DNA of 14,156 bases from contig MEHH01000038.1 of NCBI GenBank assembly GCA_001940755.1, positions 1 to 14,156 of the forward strand. The letters are read 5' to 3'. The translations under genes and the position numbers were made by a program. This document shows, piece by piece, positions 5,227-12,007 of this stretch. This DNA is from Candidatus Heimdallarchaeota archaeon AB_125. GTDB taxonomy: Archaea > Asgardarchaeota > Heimdallarchaeia > Heimdallarchaeales > Heimdallarchaeaceae. Position 1 is the first letter of the stretch. Every line of letters begins with the position of its first letter. The notes beneath the pieces were generated by a model, which did not search any database, was not told where the DNA came from, and was given only the letters and a program-made list of their open reading frames with translations.

Positions 5227-6552
5227 TTGATTAAACATCTACTTATTCTAACAACTTATGGACAAATTTTCTATAGTCAAGAATTTGAAGAAAGACAAGA
5301 AGATGCTGTTGATGTTGCTTTGACAGGAGGGCTTATGAGTGCAATTTACTCAATGGCATCTGAAACACAAAGAGAGAAGATATCTGAATTCGAGCTGGTT
5401 ACTTCAAGGATTATTTTTCAGGAAGAAGAAAATGATCTGCTTTTCGTTTTAGCTGTAGATAAAAGAATGGATATCAAAGATACTGAAGATTTACTGAATT
5501 TGATAGCTAAGAGGTTCTATGAGAAATATGGTGAACGTAGAATAGATGGTATTGTACTGGATGAGTTTGAAGCAGACGCAACAGAAATCATTTACAAGAA
5601 ACTTTGGTATCTAGATACACAAAAACGTAAGTTCAGAATTTGGGATTATTTAGCAACACTCTTTGTAGCACTAACATTGTCTTGGTATTCTCTACTTATT
5701 TTTGGTTCTCCTCCATTTATGGGGATGTCAGCATTTGACATAAGGACTTTTATCTGGGATGAGTTACTCGGATCACTATCAAGTCCAGTTGCAATGTTTC
5801 TCAATATTCTGTATTTAATAGCTGTTATAGCCATTCCAGCGATAGCTATTTACTTACTTTTCAAATTCACTTATGTGAAAGATACATTTAGATTTGCAAA
5901 GGACTATTTGATGAGACCAACAAGAGCTAGTTATTCAGAACTGCTTCCAAATTATTTTCTAATTAATATTTTAACTTCCTTTATAGTATATGTGAGCTTT
6001 ATGCTCTTCGCAGGAGGTTTCTTCTCTGAGTTAACTGTTTATCCGCTTATTCCAGGTGGATTAATCAGTGGTTTAGATGAAGAATTCAATTTCACTAATT
6101 TCAGCACCAGTGATGTTGGAGATCAGATGCTCTTAGGAATTATTGCATGGTTTACTTGGGTCTTTATATTTCCATTAATTTACTCCCTTTTACTTGGAGA
6201 AAAGAAGGTAGGAAAAATCTATCGCAATGCCGTTTTTATCTCATCTATTGCTATATTTCTTCTAATTGTCTGCTATATTTTCGGAGGTTCGAAGTATTTA
6301 GAAGCAATTGGATATAATCCAGGTAGCGCTGCATTTGGAGCTGAACAGCTTCAAATAAAATATCAATTGATTGCTAGTATTCCTCTGAATATATTCTTCT
6401 ATGGATTCTTACTATTTTTAGGTATAGGAGTAAACAGAGTCACTCCTTCAAAAACCAGGATTCCATCAATTTTTGCAGTTGGTGTAGCAATTTATTCAAC
6501 TTTGATCATTCAAAGATTAGTTTTCTTCTTACTCTATCCACCTGTTATATAG
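5227..6552 (+). CDS. Longin-like domain fused to a polytopic membrane protein
   Basis: A 441-residue protein. Residues 1-125 or so follow the longin order: two strands (IKHLLILTTYGQIFYSQEF), a long helix (DAVDVALTGGLMSAIYSMAS), three strands (ISEFELVTSRIIFQ, DLLFVLAVDKR) and two helices (TEDLLNLIAKRFYEKYG). Longin domains are small GTPase- and trafficking-associated platforms in eukaryotes and are known from Asgard and some other archaea. A basic linker (YLDTQKRKFRIWD) leads into seven or eight hydrophobic helices, at about 139-160, 185-215, 240-266, 300-323, 334-352, 380-402 and 412-438, covering the rest of the chain. The longin part should face the cytoplasm. The membrane part is not recognised; a distant Yip1-like arrangement is possible but unproven. 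It starts with TTG and is followed after 80 bases by the FtsX-type pair, which appears to have its own promoter. Confidence 0.78.
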   Translation: MIKHLLILTTYGQIFYSQEFEERQEDAVDVALTGGLMSAIYSMASETQREKISEFELVTSRIIFQEEENDLLFVLAVDKRMDIKDTEDLLNLIAKRFYEKYGERRIDGIVLDEFEADATEIIYKKLWYLDTQKRKFRIWDYLATLFVALTLSWYSLLIFGSPPFMGMSAFDIRTFIWDELLGSLSSPVAMFLNILYLIAVIAIPAIAIYLLFKFTYVKDTFRFAKDYLMRPTRASYSELLPNYFLINILTSFIVYVSFMLFAGGFFSELTVYPLIPGGLISGLDEEFNFTNFSTSDVGDQMLLGIIAWFTWVFIFPLIYSLLLGEKKVGKIYRNAVFISSIAIFLLIVCYIFGGSKYLEAIGYNPGSAAFGAEQLQIKYQLIASIPLNIFFYGFLLFLGIGVNRVTPSKTRIPSIFAVGVAIYSTLIIQRLVFFLLYPPVI

Positions 6553-6563
6553 AAGTACGAAGA

Positions 6564-6580
6564 TTCTTTCCTTTCTTTTT
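6564..6580 (+). terminator. T-rich terminator after the longin membrane protein gene
   Basis: T-runs of three to five in a C/T context begin 12 bases after the stop codon, just ahead of the next promoter. This suggests separate transcription of the permease pair, though some read-through is likely. Confidence 0.4.
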
Positions 6581-6590
6581 AGTTAGAAAA

Positions 6591-6600
6591 TTTTATATCA
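6591..6600 (+). promoter_or_regulatory. TATA box for the FtsX-type permease pair
   Basis: TTTTATATCA predicts a start at about 6621, roughly 12 bases before the ATG at 6633. A GTGGGA within the short leader could assist ribosome binding. Confidence 0.4.
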
Positions 6601-6632
6601 CCTTAAATGTATGTCTTCAAAGTGGGATATAA

Positions 6633-7808
6633 ATGTTAAAGTTCAGTGTTCGGTTTTTCTTTCATAACAGAAAGAGAACTTATCAAGCAATAATGACATT
6701 AACTTTAGCTCTCGTAATTTATATCTCAACAACCCTTTTAGTAAGAGGATACTCCTCAAATATCAGCGGTATGGCGGAAATTATCAAACCTTCTGATCTT
6801 CTTCTTGTTATTGAGGAGGGGAAGAGTCTATCTGAAAGCAGAATAGATGTTGAAGTAGTAAATTTCTTAGAAGAATATTCTAGTCTAACACCAAACTTAG
6901 AAGTTATTCTACCTGAAATCTATATTCCTATTGATATTATAGGAGAGACGGGAACGAGACTAACAACACATTTGAGGTTACTCAACATTAGTGAGTTTGA
7001 AAGATTCCAATCCCATCATTATGAACTTAATCCTTCAGAAATGCAGACTGACGAAGTTATTATAGGACAACAACTTGCTTATTTAACTGCTGCAGGGATT
7101 GGTTCTTCGGTTAGGATTGAATTTAGTGATTATCAAATCAATGAGTCTTTTGTATTAACACATAATGAGAGCTATTCTGTTACAAATATTATACAATCAG
7201 GTCACGAATATGATATTGAACTACTGGGATCTATTTCTAGTTTCAATCTGAACATATCTCTGAATTATTTCTCTTTTATTGAATTAAGGGTTCTAGATAT
7301 TAGAGAGATTGAAACAATAAAAAATGACATTCTAGATGAGTTTAGCAATTTAGAAGTACTTAATGAGAAACAAACACAAAATTTCATTATCTTTGCTACA
7401 AATGATGTTATAAGAACTCTAACTCTACTAGAGATATTATTTTTCGTTTTGATGCTTGTCTCTATTTCTTATAGCATTTACACATTAGTAAGAGAGAGTG
7501 AGGAAGAAATTTTCACATTAAGGTCTATTGGAGCTACTAAGAGACAAGTAGTTATGCTCTTTATGCTTCAATCTTTATACATTGGAATAATATCGGCATT
7601 GCTTTCTCTAGTAATTGGATATTTAGCAGTTACTGGTATTGTGGGTTTAGTGACAGCTACCATGAATCTCCCATATATTGCGCTTAGTATAGATTCTGCT
7701 TTGGTGGGGATCATATTTATTTTCTCTCTATCACTATCTATTCTGTCAGGAATTTTTCCATCATTAGAAGCTTCTAAAATTAAAGTTATTAGGGAGGATT
7801 TACGATGA
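6633..7808 (+). CDS. FtsX/MacB-type permease subunit
   Basis: A 391-residue ABC-type permease of the FtsX family. One N-terminal helix (about 18-39, AIMTLTLALVIYISTTLLV) is followed by an extracellular domain of some 220 residues resembling the MacB periplasmic core (IIGQQLAYLTAAGIGSSVRIEF is the typical 'vG..lA..lgi..Gd.v' segment). Three C-terminal helices come next at about 262-286, 308-340 and 350-378. The loop after helix 2 holds the family hallmark RESEEEIFTLRSIGATKRQV, by which such permeases contact the ATPase. Family members form dimers with a LolD/MacB-like ATPase and act as mechanotransmitters for lipoproteins, peptides or murein hydrolases, or extrude substrates. It overlaps the next permease gene by four bases (ATGA), so the two are translationally coupled and likely heterodimerise. 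No ATPase gene is in the window. Confidence 0.9.
   Translation: MLKFSVRFFFHNRKRTYQAIMTLTLALVIYISTTLLVRGYSSNISGMAEIIKPSDLLLVIEEGKSLSESRIDVEVVNFLEEYSSLTPNLEVILPEIYIPIDIIGETGTRLTTHLRLLNISEFERFQSHHYELNPSEMQTDEVIIGQQLAYLTAAGIGSSVRIEFSDYQINESFVLTHNESYSVTNIIQSGHEYDIELLGSISSFNLNISLNYFSFIELRVLDIREIETIKNDILDEFSNLEVLNEKQTQNFIIFATNDVIRTLTLLEILFFVLMLVSISYSIYTLVRESEEEIFTLRSIGATKRQVVMLFMLQSLYIGIISALLSLVIGYLAVTGIVGLVTATMNLPYIALSIDSALVGIIFIFSLSLSILSGIFPSLEASKIKVIREDLR
7792..7797 (+). promoter_or_regulatory. Strong ribosome-binding site for the large permease
   Basis: GGGAGG sits seven bases before ATG 7805, inside the end of the upstream gene. It is the best Shine-Dalgarno match in the window and fits re-initiation at the ATGA overlap. 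Confidence 0.6.
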
Positions 7809-10800
7809 ATCTTCGAAGAATCTTCCTCTACAATGTTCTGCCAAAAAAGCGTATGCTTCTAGCTTTTATTGGTTTTCTCATAAGTTCTACAATAATATCA
7901 GGTGCTGGTATTCTTATGTCTAGCATCGTTAACAATACTGCTACTTATCTAGGTGAAAGCGAGAGTGTTTTAGTAATCTCAAATCCAGAAGCTTCAACTC
8001 CATATACAAGTATTATTCCTTTGGATTTAACAGATACTCTTAGTTCAATTGAGGGTGTACAAGAAGTAAGTCCGGAAGTGATGACTGCTGCGGTTTATAA
8101 AGATAAAGCAGTATACTTTAGAGGAGTAGACGCTTCCTCCTTTTGGAATTTCACGGAAATAGCTTATTTAGAGGGACAAATTCTAACAGTTAACGATACT
8201 TTTGAGGTTAGTGTAGGTATCAATTTTGCTGAAAGAAACAATCTTGAAGTTGGTGAGTATATAACTCTTTTTTCAACAAGATCAGAAGCTGTAATAGAAC
8301 TAAAAATTAAATCTATATTCATTTCAAATACATTACTAGATGATGAAATAATTGCTTCATTATGGATTGGTCAATTTTTTGCATTTGAAGATTTCAATTA
8401 CATCACACATCTAAGAGTGAAGATTGATTTAGATGTTATTGAAGATAAGGAGATGTTACGAGATGTTGTACTCAGTGAATACGAACTTATAGCAAAAATA
8501 GTTACTCCTGAAGATTTGCAGGAAGTTAATGCATCAGTTTCGGTTTTTAATAGAAGAGGAGATTTAATCAACGAAACAGTCTTCTTCAACGATAATCAAG
8601 TATCGTTTATACTCCCATTTGGAGAATATGAACTTCAATGTCAAATCAAAGACGTTGTTTCTGAATCAACAAAGCTATTACTTGACAAAGATATGGAAGC
8701 AGAAATTTCTATATCATATATTGAAAGAAACGCTCATTTCAGAATTATCACTGATGAAGATGAACCAATTCAAGGTGCGAGTATAACTCTCTACAAACAA
8801 GGTAGTAGTGGTGCGGGAGATGAATCGTTTCGTGAGTATACTGATATTAATGGTGAAGTCAGCATGTCTATTAGTGATGGAAATTATTTTGGAATTATCG
8901 TTTATGGAATTTATAGAAAGGAAATAAATTTCATCACTTCTGTCATAAATAATTTCGAGATTATATTAATTACTAGACACCCTGAAATTATTGTACATAA
9001 TCCTAAGAATAATTCTGTAATAATAGGGAAAAATATCAACATCAATCTGATTTCTTCTCCAGGGTACTCCATATATTTCTATTGGGATGATAATCTAACA
9101 ACATTTGAAGAATTCTACTTAGCTTCTCCAGGTGAAGAAGCGCCAGATAGCATCATTATCCCATTTGAGGAAGGTCCCCATTCTTTAACTATTGAAACAT
9201 ATAATTCAGATTATATAATAAGTGGGTATAACAAGAGTCTAAATTATGCATCTGCTAAAGTTTACTTTACAGTTATAGAAGCTATTCCTGAGGAGTATTA
9301 TTTTACCAACACAATGAACGGTTCTCACTTAAATCCTGCTTCTGTAATAATTTTGAACTCAACCCAAGGTTTTGGTGGTACTTTCTCTTACAGTTGGATT
9401 AACAATCAGTGGCTGGAAGTTACATCTGACGTTATATTTGTTCCTGTTGAAAATGGGATATATACTTTAAAGCTTAAAGCAGAAATTGGTTATTCAACCA
9501 AATTGTGGAATTTTGAGTTTGTTGTAACAGATAATCCAGAGGAAATAGGGATAATAGGGTTAACTGAACATATGAAAATTGGAAGCAATTCTAAAATTCA
9601 GACCTGGTTTAATCCTCAATATGAAGCATATTACAATTGGGATAGTAACTTAGATTCTTCACTTAACCAAAGCGGTATTATTGATCCTAATGGATTATCT
9701 GAGGAAAATCATACTTTATTCCTATCATTATTCAACATGATCAGCTGGTTTAATCGTTCATACGACTTTGTTATTGATTATTCTGCACCTTCTATTCTAC
9801 TTTCGAGTATTAATGGTAGTGAAATCAACTATGAATCGATACTAACTGTTTCAGCAAATGAAACCCTTGAATCTCTTGAATTCTTGTGGGATGGTCTTTC
9901 ATATTCAAAAGCATTTGAACTGAGTATTCGAGCACCTCAGACAAATGGAAATCACAATTTAACATTAAAAGCTACTGATCTCGCTGGTAATTCAGTAGAG
10001 TTAGTATACGAATTCTTGATTGTTAACTTCACTGGTTTTAATCCGATAGATTTCTACTTACTAAATGAGTATTCAGGAACAGTAAATCAAGGGTATATTG
10101 ACATAGAAGTTTTTTATGAATATACACCGATTTTACTGGAATATCAAATAAGTGGGAAGATAAGTAAAAACGGTAGAATATTTGATTCTACACGGGTATA
10201 TCTTTATCCAGGAAATTATGACTTGAAGATAATTTATTGGGAGAGTCTAACTGATATAAGAGAACACACTTGGAGTTTCAACATTCAAGAAGGCTTGAAC
10301 ACATCATTATTCAGAAGTGAAAATCTGAACGAAACATATACTGGAGATACTTACATCAAAATTCCTTACTATGATATCAATTATACAATTAACATTAATG
10401 ACACCTTACACATCAGTGATGGATGCTATTCATTGAATTATCAACTAATTGATATTTCTTATGATTTTTATGTCCATAATCTCATCGTTGATACTGATCT
10501 GCCTTATATCAATGTTTTATCTCCAAAGAAAGGAGAAGATGGACTAGATGCTAATTTAATACTAGAGAGTGATGCAGTTCAGATATTTTTCAAAATAGAT
10601 AATGAGCCCATATATGAATATGATAATATATATAATCTTCAATTCTTAACTGGGGGAGAACACTCAATACTCTTTTATCTAACTGATTCCTTCAACAACA
10701 CTAAAACAGAGATTTACTCATTCTATATGGAACACGAATATAGAGATTTCAATCTAACTATTGAAAGAAAAATTGGTGATATACTATATCCTATAGCTAA

Positions 10801-11998
10801 TCTTTCTGTCATAATTAATGATTCCTTCAATTCCCCAAGCAAGCATCTTACTACTGATATCAATGGCAGTGTTTTCTTTGATGTTTTTGAGGGACAGTTT
10901 CAGGTAATTTTCACTTATTCAAATAAACAATATGATTTCATTATAGATGCTAGTTTGGGAAGCAACCAGAGTGTAATGATAGGTAGTGGTTTTACCAAAT
11001 TTGTACTAAAAGATTCTTTTGCTAATTCTTCAATAGAAGACCAATACTGTACTATCAGAGATTTATCGGGAAGGAGAATAACCTCTCTAATATCCAATTC
11101 TCAAGGAGAGATCAACTCATATTCTTTACCTTCAGGAGATTATATTTGCTATTTCACAAGAAGTGGAGAAACTACAATTGCTGTACCTTTTGAGGTATAT
11201 GGATTAGAGAATATTATTTTATTTAAGATCCCATCGAAGAGAAAATTAGTTACTTTTGAGTTTAGATATGACAATAGTTCTAAAATTTACAATCTTCCTG
11301 TGATATTGGATTCAGAACAGATTGGACCTATTTTGACAACCACTTCATTGGATTCAGAAATTCAAATATATTTATCCTATGGATTTGTAAATCTTACCAT
11401 ATTTCTTGATGATGGAAGTACACTAGAATTACGTAGAATCTTCGAACCTGGAAGAGAGATAATTACCATCACTCTACCAAGTGATTCGGATAATCAATGG
11501 TCTAAAATTCCTTTCAAACCAGTTGCAGGATTCTCTTTTCTAATAGCATTCTCAACTGAATATCTAGACTATTATCTTCGAGGTTCCTTATTGTTCACTT
11601 ATACTCTTGCTTATGCAGAGATAGCTCTTATTCTTGTTGTAGTAGTTGTTAATATGTACTCAATTCTTCACAATATGTATAAAGAGAGTAAAAGAGAGAC
11701 AACTATTATCAAAATGATTGGAGGAACTAACCTTCATACACTCATTTCAACTTTTTCACGGTTAGGAGTAATAGCTCTAATTGCTTCACTAATTGGATAT
11801 GGAATTGGAACCCTTATCTTGAAAATCCTCTCAAGTTTAAATCAGACCGTCTTCTTTGGACACACATTTTTGCCAAAAGGAAGTTGGAGCATCTTTCTAC
11901 TTAATGTAGCTCTAATTCTTCTTGTTGCTATTATTGCAACTTTTCTAATTGCTAGAAAAGCAGGAAAAGAAAGAACTATAATTTCAGTTAGAAGATAA
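7805..11998 (+). CDS. Giant FtsX-type permease with Ig/CNA-B-like extracellular domains
   Basis: A 1,397-residue protein, over three times the family norm. An N-terminal helix (17-41) is followed by a MacB-core-like domain (about 50-225; VGINFAERNNLEVGEYITLF is diagnostic), then a long series of beta-rich modules. Residues about 240-390 hold two carboxypeptidase-regulatory/CNA-B-like units (EPIQGASITLYKQG, YTDINGEVSMSISDGNY). Residues about 391-980 contain Ig-like units (DYSAPSILLSSINGSE and NLTLKATDLAGNSVEL are typical). Residues 980-1240 hold further CNA-B-like units (HLTTDINGSVFFDVFEG). Three C-terminal helices at about 1262-1285, 1319-1341 and 1362-1385 carry the FtsX loop RETTIIKMIGGTNLHTL. 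I count about 30 NxS/T sequons, nearly all in the extracellular part. It probably pairs with the upstream permease. The insertion between core and C-terminal helices suggests a surface-reaching stalk or a substrate/cell-wall contact. The ATPase partner is absent here. Confidence 0.88.
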   Translation: MNLRRIFLYNVLPKKRMLLAFIGFLISSTIISGAGILMSSIVNNTATYLGESESVLVISNPEASTPYTSIIPLDLTDTLSSIEGVQEVSPEVMTAAVYKDKAVYFRGVDASSFWNFTEIAYLEGQILTVNDTFEVSVGINFAERNNLEVGEYITLFSTRSEAVIELKIKSIFISNTLLDDEIIASLWIGQFFAFEDFNYITHLRVKIDLDVIEDKEMLRDVVLSEYELIAKIVTPEDLQEVNASVSVFNRRGDLINETVFFNDNQVSFILPFGEYELQCQIKDVVSESTKLLLDKDMEAEISISYIERNAHFRIITDEDEPIQGASITLYKQGSSGAGDESFREYTDINGEVSMSISDGNYFGIIVYGIYRKEINFITSVINNFEIILITRHPEIIVHNPKNNSVIIGKNININLISSPGYSIYFYWDDNLTTFEEFYLASPGEEAPDSIIIPFEEGPHSLTIETYNSDYIISGYNKSLNYASAKVYFTVIEAIPEEYYFTNTMNGSHLNPASVIILNSTQGFGGTFSYSWINNQWLEVTSDVIFVPVENGIYTLKLKAEIGYSTKLWNFEFVVTDNPEEIGIIGLTEHMKIGSNSKIQTWFNPQYEAYYNWDSNLDSSLNQSGIIDPNGLSEENHTLFLSLFNMISWFNRSYDFVIDYSAPSILLSSINGSEINYESILTVSANETLESLEFLWDGLSYSKAFELSIRAPQTNGNHNLTLKATDLAGNSVELVYEFLIVNFTGFNPIDFYLLNEYSGTVNQGYIDIEVFYEYTPILLEYQISGKISKNGRIFDSTRVYLYPGNYDLKIIYWESLTDIREHTWSFNIQEGLNTSLFRSENLNETYTGDTYIKIPYYDINYTININDTLHISDGCYSLNYQLIDISYDFYVHNLIVDTDLPYINVLSPKKGEDGLDANLILESDAVQIFFKIDNEPIYEYDNIYNLQFLTGGEHSILFYLTDSFNNTKTEIYSFYMEHEYRDFNLTIERKIGDILYPIANLSVIINDSFNSPSKHLTTDINGSVFFDVFEGQFQVIFTYSNKQYDFIIDASLGSNQSVMIGSGFTKFVLKDSFANSSIEDQYCTIRDLSGRRITSLISNSQGEINSYSLPSGDYICYFTRSGETTIAVPFEVYGLENIILFKIPSKRKLVTFEFRYDNSSKIYNLPVILDSEQIGPILTTTSLDSEIQIYLSYGFVNLTIFLDDGSTLELRRIFEPGREIITITLPSDSDNQWSKIPFKPVAGFSFLIAFSTEYLDYYLRGSLLFTYTLAYAEIALILVVVVVNMYSILHNMYKESKRETTIIKMIGGTNLHTLISTFSRLGVIALIASLIGYGIGTLILKILSSLNQTVFFGHTFLPKGSWSIFLLNVALILLVAIIATFLIARKAGKERTIISVRR

Positions 11999-12007
11999 GT
12001 TAATTTT

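Noticed and set aside
8398..8589. 63-codon minus-strand frame in the giant permease
   Set aside because: It is an antisense shadow, with a low-complexity Ser/Thr composition typical of reversed coding sequence.
6633..11998. Calling the permease pair a LolCDE or MacAB exporter
   Set aside because: There is no ATPase, no membrane-fusion partner and no outer membrane context; only the FtsX-type permease fold is supported.
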